64,000 nt of DNA from Cynocephalus volans (taxonomy: Eukaryota > Chordata > Mammalia > Dermoptera > Cynocephalidae). Of the stretch, positions 21,801 through 33,800 are shown piece by piece (within the stretch, counting starts at the first letter, position 1; each line of letters begins with the position of its first letter). Location of the stretch: positions 26,267,864-26,331,863 of the forward strand of contig NC_084465.1 of NCBI RefSeq assembly GCF_027409185.1, read 5' to 3'. Below the pieces are notes generated by a model that had not been told where the DNA came from, made no database searches, and was given only the letters and a program-made list of their open reading frames with translations. The position numbers and the translations under genes are program-made.

Positions 21801-24800
21801 AACCTCCAGATGCTCTGTCCCAACAGGGCACTGTTGGTAGCTCTGCAAAAGAAGCAGAGACCAAAGATGGAAGAAATGCAGTACCACACCAAGTCCTACT
21901 TTTTTTTTGATGACCTTGTGTCTTCACCACCCCACCCCCACCCATGCAAGGACCAAAAGGCTCAGTTGGGTTTTTAGAGTGAATTTTTTTTTGTAATTTT
22001 AAAACAATTTCAGAGCTGTTCGGTAGCTCAGTTGGTTAGAACATGGTGTCGATAACACCAAAATCTAGGGTTCAATCCCTGTTACCACCAGCTGCCAAAA
22101 ACAAAAACAATTTCAGACTTAGGAAAAATTGTAGAGGTTACAAAAAACTTTTTTTCTGAGTTATTTGAAAGTAAGTTGCCAAAGTGATGCCTCATTCCCA
22201 AATATACCCTATAAACAAAGACTTTCTCTTACATAACCAGAATGCAACCTTCAAAATCAGGAAATTGACATTGAGAAATTACTACCATCTAATCTTCAAT
22301 TTTCTCATCAGTTGTACTAATAATGTTCTGTGTAACAAAAGGATCCAGTTGAGAATCACATTGCATTTAGTTGTCATGTTGCTTTAGTGTCCTTTAAACT
22401 GGATCATTTCCTCATTTTTTCCATGATTTTTATGATCGCGATGTTTTTGAAGATTACAGGCCAGTTATTTTGTAGAGTGTACCTCAGTTCATGTTTGTCT
22501 GATGTTTCCTTATGATTAGATTCAGGTTATATAACAATGTCATGAAGTGATGCTATGTTCTCATTGTATCCTATCAGGTGGCACATGATTTCGATTGATC
22601 CCTTTATGGTGATGGTCACTTTGATCACTTGATTAAGGGTGTGTCTGTCATGCTTTTCCATGTAAAATAACTCTTTCCTCCTTTGTTTTTAAAAAGCATT
22701 TTGTGGGGAGCTTCTTTGAAAGTATAAATATCCTGTGCTTCCTCAAACTTTATGTAATTTATTTGTAGCAATGAGGACTCATGATTTCCTTTTTTATTCT
22801 GTGGGATATAATTCATTATTATTATATATTTTGATGTTCCAGTTGTTCCTGATTTGGTCAGTGGGATCCCCTTTAGGTTGGCCTCTGTGTCCTTTCTGTG
22901 TGCTTTTAACATATCTTCATAATTCTTTTTTTTTTTTTTTTTTTAATTTGGAACAGTTCACAAATTTGCATGTCATACTTGTGTAGGGGCCATGCTAATC
23001 TTCATTGTATCATTCCAATTTTTAGTATATGTGCTGCCGAAGTGAGCACTGTCCTCTTTATTGATTTCTGGGATGAAAATTTCTAGGCTCATCTTTTGTT
23101 TTTCTTTCCTCATCCCTGGAATGAGCCATTTCTCCAAAGAACCTTGGTTCTTTTTCAGTGGAGAATGTTGTTTAAAAGCCAACATCTGGCTACAAAGTGA
23201 ACTCATAGTTACTGGGGAGCCACTGCTCTCAGTCCCTCTCAGAGGAAAAAGCTAGAGACTATATATATGAATGTATATACCTCCAGTTTACATCTAAATT
23301 TATTTCTATATTTAACTCTGTGTTTAAAAAACTGTGTGTTCTTGCTGATACCTCCAATTCCAGTTCTACACCACAGGATTTGTTCTAGTTTTCTTCCTTT
23401 CCATATTTCTCTCTCCCTTATTTAACATTGTCAAACCTAATTCCTATTATCCTTAATATAAGTACTACTTTGATCAGTCTCCCTATATGCACTTAATCTC
23501 CTATTTCTGCTGTGCTACTGTCTCTGCACGGATATCCTCACCCCATTCACTCCGTATCTGGCTGCCCCACGTGGATGCCCTTTACATATTACTTCACTTC
23601 AACACCCCGCGGAGGGCCACCTCTCCCTTTTCACCCCATTTGGGCTCTTACACCCTGTACTGAGCTGCCTTTCCCCATCCTCCTGTCTCAGACGTCTTCC
23701 TTGTTCACCACCTAATGGCTTTGGAAATTTCCTCCGTTTTTCCTTGAATTTCATGTTCAGGAAGGGGAAGATATTTTAACCATCCTTCTACTATTGTTCC
23801 TTGCATTAAATCCTGATTTTGTTACATTATTTAGATCTATTTCCTTTTCCCATTGGCTATAAATTGATCACCATTTTAAATATGATAATCATTTATTTAA
23901 CTTAAGTTGGTTAAGTGATTCTATTACTTTTATTCTAGATAATCCCAGCTCCTTTAACATTTATATCCAAGTTCTGTTTTCTAGTCTTCATCCTTCTTTT
24001 GCTGATATTCGGATGTTTTTCAAATTCCCATATACCTTATTAAAATATAGAACTTTCCTGTGTCTTCTTTCATGTTTTATATTTTTTTTTCCTGTGCTCT
24101 ATAAAATAAGAGCTCTATAAAATAAGAGCTCTTTAGGTAAAAAAAAAAAAAAAAAAACACTGAGTGTTGAATATTAAGGATCAATAAATGTGCTAAGACA
24201 CTTTCCCAATTACATACTCATAGATACTTTCAACTATTTAAAACACATATGGTCACACACACCTGTTAGTACAATCAAATTTGGGGGGAATAATAAAGAA
24301 TATTATTAATTTTACTGCCTTTATTCTTTGGAAAGTAAAAGTGGATGTGGTACAATAGCAGAGTGTAAACTGGTGCAAAATATTTTGGCCTGTTTGATTT
24401 TGACTATCTCTTATTGCTTAGGCATACCCCAGTATTAGGACATATACAAGTCCCTAGTATTTCAGATTAAGTCAAAGTGAGTGGCTTCTGTATTCTACCC
24501 CACAGCCAGTAATAAACATTTTAAACATATAAAATGCATAGGGCTTCCTAGAGAAAAAGTTAATAACTTTTTTCCCTCTGCTTGTTACTCAAATGACCAT
24601 CATTCTGAAGAGTATGTGCCTGTGCTTTAAAAATAGTCTTCACTACTTTTCTTACTGCTTTCCCCCTTAATTTAATGTTCATTCCTATGTACATTAAGAA
24701 TGAGTTAAAGCTTTAATTTCTGACTTATTCATTTTAATATACTTGCAGTGTTGTATTTCTTAACGTGAATACTCTTTGAAATGGGCAGGTAAGCCCCCTG

Positions 24801-27800
24801 AGCTGTCTCCACTTATCTGTGCAAAATATGGCTGGGTCACAGTTGAATGCGATATGCTCAAGTGCTCCAGCTGTCAAGCTTTTCTCTGCGCCAGTTTACA
24901 ACCAGCTTTTGACTTTGACAAATGTAAGTGCAAGGTGCAAATTACATTTTTCTCCACATTCAAAGATATACTAGTTTCTTCTGAAAAAAAACAAAAAACA
25001 AAAAAAAACAGTTAACTTCTATTCGATTAAAGAATTTGTACTACTATACGTAATAAAGTGAATTTGTAATTGCCTTCACCCTAATTATTAGCTTCAATCA
25101 TTACTTTTTTTTTTAAAGCTAAGCTACTTTAAAGTGAACTTGACTTTTTGTATTCTAGGTAACTAACAGCAACATGTTTACTTTATTGTTCCAAAACATG
25201 CACTTTTAGGCAAAGAGAGACAGGTCGTTTGTGAAGGCTCACACTTTGGAATGCCCTGCCTTATAAGAATCATGGTATATCTCTTGATCTTAGGATCTCA
25301 ATTTAGAACGTATTTTGAGAAAAATATTAAGATGATATAGTTGCTCATATTTTCATGTATTTTTTAATTCTCTTAATTTGAATTCTCTTTAATTGAATCT
25401 GTACTCTTAAAGGTTCTTGGCCATTGGATTTTGAATCTATATAGTATTTTTTAAGGCATTGCTACCTATGTGGATTTCAGATACGGAACGATGTGCTGAG
25501 CTGAAGAAAGCCTTGTGTACTGCCCATGAGAAGTTCTGTTTCTGGCCAGACAGCCCCTCTCCAGGTATTTACTTCAGAGAATTCCAGTTTCCATCTCTCC
25601 TTGGTCATTGCATTTCTAATATCTAGTTTTTTGTAAAAACATGGTCATCAAAGTTTCTTTTTCTTCCTTTCTATCTGTGCTTTTCAAGAACTTACTTTCA
25701 CCTATGTTATTATTTAACTTTATTAAGTGCATTTGATATGCCAAAGGCTTAGTCATGTATACATGATTCTACTTGATCCTCACAGGAGCCCTGGGAAGTA
25801 GTTATTATCATCCCGATTTTTTTTAGATGAAGACACTAAGAACCAGAGCTCTTAAAACCAACCAGAGAGAAGCCATAATTATGGTTTTATCTGATTCCGA
25901 ACCCTCTGCTTTGCCTGCCATACTGAGCAGTCCTGTGTTCTACATAGGCTTCCTTTAGAGGGTACACTAATGGTGGCAGTTGAACAGGGTTTAGTTGCTA
26001 AAGAAGACTCACAGGACTGCAAATGAGAGTGATTACAAATCTACTGTTTATTATAGTAAGATTGTACTCTATAAAAACAGCACTGAAGTAAGGATATTAT
26101 CACTGCCAAAGGCTACCTTACCTAAGAATCTGAAGAAGTCAAGTCCAAGCTCCTATTTCCTTCCTATATAAGGACCATGGTAAAACACATTCTCCCTTGA
26201 ATCAGGAACCACTGATACGTCACAGAACACTTTGCAGTAAGACAGCCCAAAATGTAAACTCAACTGGGAATTTTTTATATTTTGCTGATCACGTAGGCAT
26301 ATTCCTGCTAAGTAAACAGCTTTGACAGCAGAGCCCTCTGGTGGGGAATCTCACCAAGACCAGGTACAAAATTCTTCAGATCCACAGTAGCAAAGCAACA
26401 CTGTTCATCCGTATATTTCATGCCTTGACCAGGGATCAATCCTATGTAGTATATTTTTTATTTCAGTAGGACAGCTCAGGCTAACTCCAGGGTCTCTGAT
26501 GGCTAGGAATTGTTCCATGAATGACCAATAAGAGGCAAAAAATAGATTGAAAGTGACCATAGATTGCTATCTACCTCTGATGAATTAAGGGGTGGTGGAA
26601 AAGGGATTATTAAGAAATAAAATTGTTGGCTGACCAGTTCAGTTGGTTAGAGCTCAGCCTTATGACACCAAGGTAACAGATTTGGATCCCCATACTAACC
26701 AGCCACTGACCTCCTCCCCAAAAAGAAAGGAGATAGTTAATGGTGACTGTATAACAAGGATTTCTTGCTGTTGGCCTAGCTATTTCACTGTGTAATATAA
26801 CAAAACTCAGTCCTGTGAGGTTTTGACTCCATCCTTGTCCAGTGCACTTAGTCCAAGTTTTTAGGGTTTCCTAGGGCTCTGTTGGGTGTTTCCAATTCTT
26901 GTTACTATACACTCTGCTTTGTTGATCCCACTCATAATTTCAGCAACCACATCGGAGACCTCTAATTTCTATCCAGTCCTCTCTTTTGAGCTTGACTCAT
27001 GTTTTCAACTACTTTCTAAACATTTCCACTTAATATTATAGGTACCTGGAACTCAACATATACAAAACTGAACTCTTCATTTTATGCATAAAACTTTCTC
27101 CATCTTCATAAATGTCACTGATCTCCCCATCCACATGTCCTAGCCAGAAATCTGGAAGTCACTTTAATGCCCTTCCCTGTTGTCACCCACCTTGTCCCAT
27201 CCATTCTACCTCCTAAATAGATGTCAGGTATGACCTTTCAATTATTTTATCCCTTTGTTTGGTTCTTTAACATTCAAGGGACTTATGTGTGGAGAAAGGA
27301 ACAATCACAACTATTTACACTTTAATACTTAAATTTATTAAGCATAACTAAAAGAATAAAATTTTGTAGGTAATTTTTTTCTAGCATTTACTAATAATTA
27401 CAAACTAAATTTCTTTAAACATTTAAAATTACAATTACTAATTTACTAGCACTGATTATTTTGAACATATCAAACAATTTAAATAGTAGAAAAATAAACA
27501 AATACATTAATTATAAACATACTTAAACGTATGTTGAAACATTTTCGTGATGGGTTTAATTTCTTCTCCATTTGCTCTTTTACCCTCATAAGGTTTTACA
27601 GCTACTTTCCTAGTATTTTTTTTTTTTTTTTTTTTTTTAAAGATGACCGGTAAGGGGATCTTAACCCTTGACTTGGTGTTGTCAGCACCATGCTCACCTA
27701 GTGAGCAAACCGGCCATCCCTATATGGGATCCGAACCCGTGGCCTTGGCGTTATCAGCACCGCACTCTCCCAAGTGAGCCACAGGCCGGCACCTACTTTC

Positions 27801-30800
27801 CTAGTATTGTAGCAATGTGACCAAACCCAAAATTAGGAGAAGATGATCAGAAAGGTCTTGGGACCTGATTTCTTTTCCCAAGTTTTGCTAAACCTGAGCC
27901 ACTGGTCATCAGAAATGTTACCTTTTTACTATTAAATCTCACTTGATTTTTTTTTTTTTTTTTTGTCTTTTTCGTGACCAGCACTCAGCCAGTGAGTGCA
28001 CCGGCCATTCCTATATAGGATCCGAACCCGCGGTGGGAGCGTCGCTGCGCTCCCAGTGCTGCACTCTCCCGAGTGCGCCACGGGCTCGGCCCCGCACTTG
28101 ATTTTTTAAAGTCCACACTTTTTCAGTTGATTTCAGTTTTTTATAACCTGACTTTTTTTTTTTTTTTTGTCGTTTTTTTCGTGACCGGCACTCAGCCAGT
28201 GAGTGCACCGGTCATTCCTATATAGGATCCGAACCCGCGGCGGGAGCGTCGCCGCGCTCCCAGCGCAGCACTCTACCAAGTGCACCACGGGCTCGGCCCA
28301 TAACCTGACTTTTTTTATAAAATGATACAACTTTTTTAATTGATGGCATATGTTTTGACATATTGGGTTACTTGCAACAACTTTAAAAAATTTGGTAAAC
28401 TGTTAAAGAATATTTTATTGCTCCTGAATATAGAAAGTATCCCTTTGGGTTTTTTTAACTTTAAAAATAATTTCTAAAATTTTGAAATGTTTCAAGTATA
28501 GAAAAAAGCTGTATGTGATAATAAAAAAAAATCTCTATCTACCACCCAACCCCACTTTATCCCAACATTTTGCCATCCTTGCTTCAAACCACCCCTTCCT
28601 GCTTTCTTTCTGTTAATCAAGAAGAGTTACAGATACAGCTGTAATCTCATTCTCTGCCTCCCTATCCTGAGATAAATACTATACTGAATTTGGTGTTTAT
28701 CATTTGTTTGCATGGTTTCTAATTCTACAAGTATCTATAAGCAATATATATAGCAGTATTTACTTGTTCTAAAATTTTGTATAGATGTTACCATACTGTG
28801 TATATCCTTCGACAACCTGCTTTTGGGGAGGGAAGGTGTCCCAATTTTTTTGAAATTAATACATGTTGTCGCATGTAGCATGTTTGAAGCTTTCTAATTA
28901 GTAGATCCATCTAAAATTTTAATCTTCTGGGGGATGAGGGATAGAGTTTGCCCAGTTTGCTCTCTCTTTGGGAAAGCTAGTTTATTCAGATCTTAGAACC
29001 CACTGTCAAACCCTCTTTCTACAAGTTATTGCGTGTGACTATATCTTGAACATCCTACTTACCTGGTTGTGTGTCATCACAGGTGCTGATTAAGCTATCC
29101 TATTCTTGATACCTACTATCCTTGGAATAGGTTCCTACTTATTCTAGTTCTATTGAGCATATTCACGGTTCCCTTCTCTACTAACACAGATTCTGAGCTT
29201 TTTGGGTGTGTAGATTAATGTTTTTCGTGAAATTTGGTAAGTTTTCAGCCAATATTTCTTTAAATAATCTTTCTCCCTCTTTTCTTCTCTTTCCTCTTCT
29301 TTTGCAACATTATGCAAATGTTGGTGTGCTTGATGGTGTCCCATAGGTCTCTTCAGCTCTGTTCATTTGTCTTCATTCTTTTTTCTTTGTTTCTCAGACT
29401 GGATAATCACAAACAACCTGTCTCTGTGTTTGCTAATTCTTTCTTCTTCCAGCTCCAATCTACTGTTGAACACTTCTAGTGCATTTTTTACTTCAGTTGT
29501 TATACTTTCTAACTCCTCAATTGCTATTTGGTTCTTTTTCATAATTTCTCTCTCTTTATTGATATTCTGTATTTCGTGAAACATCCTTTTCATACTCTCC
29601 TTTAATTCTTTAGACATGGTATCCTTTAGTTCTTCGAACATTTAAAATAATTAAAGTATTCATCTAGTAAGTGCAGTATCTGGGCTTCCTCAGTGACAGT
29701 TTCTTTTACCTGCTTTTTTTCCATGTGAGGCTTATACGTTCTTATTTCTTTCCTTGTCTCTTAATTTTTTTTTGAAAACTGAACATTTTAAATAATGTAA
29801 TGTTATCAGCTCTGGAAATCAGATTCCACCCCAAACCCACCAGTGTTTGTTTCTGTTGTTATTGTCATTGGTGTGTTTGTGTTGTTGTTGTTGTTGTAAC
29901 TGTTTGTTTGGTGACTTTCCTAAACTAATTATGTAAAATCTATATTCTTTGTCATGTGTGGTCACTGAAGTCTCTGCTTAGTTAGCTTAGTGGTCAGATA
30001 ATGATTGGACAGAGATTTCCTTAAATTCCTGGAACCAATAAGTCCACCAGCCTTTGCCAAGGAGCTCTGTGTGCATGTTGGGCACACCTTCAATGGTCAA
30101 GCAGGCAGTTCTCAACTCTGCATTAGCCTTCTCTTCCTGCTTGCAGAGACCCTCAAATTCAGCCAGAGATGAGAGCTTATAGGCCTTCTCAGGTCTTTCC
30201 TGGGCATGGGTACAGCCCTGCACATACACATGTCCTTCTAGATTCCAAGAAATGTGTCAGAGCTTTTCAAACCCTCCTGTGGACATCTCATTTCACAGCT
30301 TTTCATTTTAAGGTTTTTGGTCAGCTTTGCCCAGACTGTTATTGCTGCCTCAAGGCAACTGTGATGTTAAACAGTTGCCTCTGATTATTTTTTTTTTTTA
30401 TTTTTATTTTTTTCAATGGGATCCGAACCCGGGGCCTTGGTGTTATCAGCACCGCACTCTCCCAAGTGAGCCACGGGCCGGCCCAACCTCTGATTATTTT
30501 TGAAAACCCCTCTGGGGAAAAAGCTGTTCTCACTAGGTCAGTGCAATTATCCAGGCAACTGCCAGACCGATCAGATAATAACAGTTCTCTGGGATGGGGC
30601 TTTGGAGGAGCCCCAGCTCCCTTTTGTTCTCTCCAGTGACTGCTAAGCTGCAAGTTTTCACCATGATTGTGGGGCCATTGGTTTTCAAGGCTACCACGGA
30701 GCTGAGTTGGGGAAAGGAAGATGGAAACAGGACAAGTTAAAAATGCCACAGCGCTTGCTGTTTTTACCAAGATTCAGCCATTTTTCTTGAATAAACATTT

Positions 30801-33800
30801 CCCAGATTATTACAAGTCTTTGGTTAATTTCCAGAGTTCTCAGAAAGTTGATTTTTGACAGTTTTTGCTAGTGTTCTTGTTGCTGTTATAGAAGAGAGGA
30901 TTTTTGGAGGTTCTTACTCCAGCATTCCCACTGATGACATCTACACAGATTGAAACAAGAGACATGTACATGACAAAAGAGACAATTTATAAATGTATCA
31001 ATGCTCTTCTACTTACTAAGATTAATTTTAAAAATTATTACTCTTCTGTACTTTTTCTTTTGCATATCGTTAAGAACTCATGGACTTTCAGAAGCATTTT
31101 ATCTTAGTTATAATGATTATTCTGTCTCTCTCTTTTTTTTTTTTTTGGTGGCTGGCTGATATAGGGATCAAACCCTGGATATTGGTGTTGTCAGCCCCTT
31201 GCTCTAGCCATCTGAGCTATCTGGCCAGCCCTTAAGCTGACTATTCCATACTTTCAGCATTATCTCTAGCATTCTTAAGAGCATTCTTGCTTTCTAGCAA
31301 CAACAGAATATTCTAACTTGATGTATTTTTTCTGCCCTGAGACATGGAATCAACAACTCTTCAAAGAATCTTGATCTTTTAATAATATTAGAGATCAAAA
31401 AACTAGTTGTTAAAGATTCAAGTAAGTGGTGGACAGAGGTGCTACTATTAATGCTTTTGGGCCCCATCTAACAACAGAATGGGAAAAGAGATTTCTTTTT
31501 TAAAAAATAGCTTTATTGAGGTATAATTGACATAAAATATACTGCACATATTTAGGTGTCAATTTGATAAGGTTTGCACAACGATGAAACCATCACTACT
31601 AGATTTCTGTTTTAACATCTTGAGTTTATATTTGTTTTCTCAGTTTAATGCTGCATATTATAGTACCCTATTTTTCTTGTAAGATGAGGTTTCATAGATC
31701 ATTAGGAGTTTACAATATTGGGCTGGCCAGTTGGCTCAGTTGGTTAGAGCATGGTGCTGATAAGACCAAGGTCCAGGATTTGACACCTGTACTGGCCAGC
31801 CACCAAAAAAAAAAAAAAAAGCAGTTTTGCAACATTGGTATTCCTTCTCTCCATCTTTAGGCTAACAGTATCCTACAAGGATTATTATTTTAAGTCATTT
31901 TAATGTCTTCTAAGCTTCTTTGCCTCCACACTTACCTTTTACAGTCTCTAAACTAATCCATGTTTATCTATAACATCACTTCCTCCTTAAAAAATCTGTG
32001 TGCACTTTAGCCTCATCTCCTACTTATCTCCTCACACACGCACTGTGTTCCAGCACCATGAAACCATTTAGGATTCCCCAAATGTGCCATCCTTTGGCTG
32101 TTTGCTTTTATACACTGTTGTTCGGCTTTCACATTCAGCTTAGACTTGACTGCCTCTAAGAAACCTTTCCTGAAAACGCACCTACCCTAATCAACTCTAG
32201 TTAGTGTCAGGAAGCTTTTAGCCAAAAAAAAAAAAAAAAGGAGGGCTGGCCCGTGGCTCACTTGGGAGAGTGCGGTGCTGATAACACCAAGGCCCCGGGT
32301 TCGGATCCCATATACGGATGGCCGGTTCGCTCACTGGCTGAGCGTGGTGCTCACAACACCAAGTCAAGGGTTAAGATCCCCTTACCGGTCATCTTTTAAA
32401 AAAAAAAAGGAGAAGGAGAAGGAAGGCAGGAAGAATAAGTAACAAAATGGCTTAATAAAAAAATGTATTGTATCTTGTAATAAACCCCAAGGTAGGAACT
32501 CTCCAGGGTTGGCTAACTTATTGGCTCAGGACCCAGTTCTTCCAAGAAGCATTGTTGTGAAAGTAGTTTCTGTCAAGGTTGCACAGTGGCAGCAGTTTAA
32601 AGAGTCACATGCAGATACTATCCAGCACACTTCCTCTCCTATCTCATTGGTCACGATAGGGTCAAATGTCCCTTCCTAAATGGGCCACTGCCTAGAGGAA
32701 TGCTTCTGTTGTGATTGTTAGAGACAAATCAGGAATTACTCCAGGTCACTAGGGGTAATGACAGATACCAAACAAAATCTTGCTTCTGCCAACAAGGCAA
32801 GACCAGGGGATAGCTGTTGGGTTGACAGCCAGTAGTATCTGCTACATCTCTCTTGTGACTTTTCATAAGAGTCTCTATTTACTCTTGTGATAATACTTAT
32901 CACACTGAAATGTCATTGCTTAACTGCCTCCCATATTAGATTGTGAGTAACTTAAGGGTGTTGAATGTGTCTTTCATCTTTGTATCCTAAGGGGCTGCCT
33001 TATAGTGGCTGTCAAGCAACTGAGTGTTAATTTGAGGCTGAGAAAAAGACCACTGAGTCCAGTGGCTTCCTACTGTTTAGCTGATCAGGTTAGGATGATG
33101 TGTTCTCTCTTCATTTTTTCTGTAAAATCTCTCACCTACAAAAAGTATTTTCATTCTTTCTTGAAACTGATTCTATGTGTTTCTACTGATCATTCTAGGC
33201 CTAATAGATCAACCTCCTTAGCAAGTAATTCAGCAAGGCGTTTCTGCCCTCACCACTTGCATTTGCAGCCAGTGTACCAAATATTGAATACATGAATTGG
33301 GTGACACCAAAGATAATTGTAGTGTATAACCAATTAATTTCCACACTAACCGATTTTCAAACACATTCTTTCTTTTCCACCTTAGGTATAACCAGTGAGC
33401 TTCCTAATTTTGTACTTTGTATGTTCTAATATCCACTTTTGCTTCACCTTATAGTGTAAGCCTTTTTTTTATCTCATGTATAAATTTTAGGAACATGGAA
33501 TTTTTTTCGTTCTTAGCTCACAATAAGTTATCCATACTTGGTAGTTATAAAATGTTGGTTCTTTAAGCCCTGTCACCTATGCAAGCCTCTACCTCCACTA
33601 ACTGTTTGGGGGCTTTTTTTGTTTGTTTTCCTTACTTTTACTTAAGGTAACAATTTCAGGCATACACAAAAGTACAGAGAAGAGTACTTGAATAATGTAG
33701 TACTTGGATAAAATAGAATAATGAAATCTCATCTATCCATCACCTGACTTCAACAATTTTCAGTTTATAGCTAATCTTGTTTCTTCTATATTCCTAATAC

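Larger units (their letters stand above)
20232..24772 (+). other. ZC3HC1: ZC3HC1 intron 2, U12-type AT-AC intron
   Basis: The 5' end reads ATATCCTTTT and the 3' end gtgaatAC. A branch-site motif TTTCTTAAC at 24756-24764 (consensus TTCCTTRAY) places its branch adenosine about 9 bases before the terminal AC. All three minor-spliceosome signals agree, and no GT-AG pair nearby gives the right frame. The intron is 4541 bp and holds a MIR, an MLT1 LTR, a SINE, an L1ME fragment and a U6 pseudogene. 23260-24720 holds nothing I recognise apart from short A/T runs. Confidence 0.9.
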
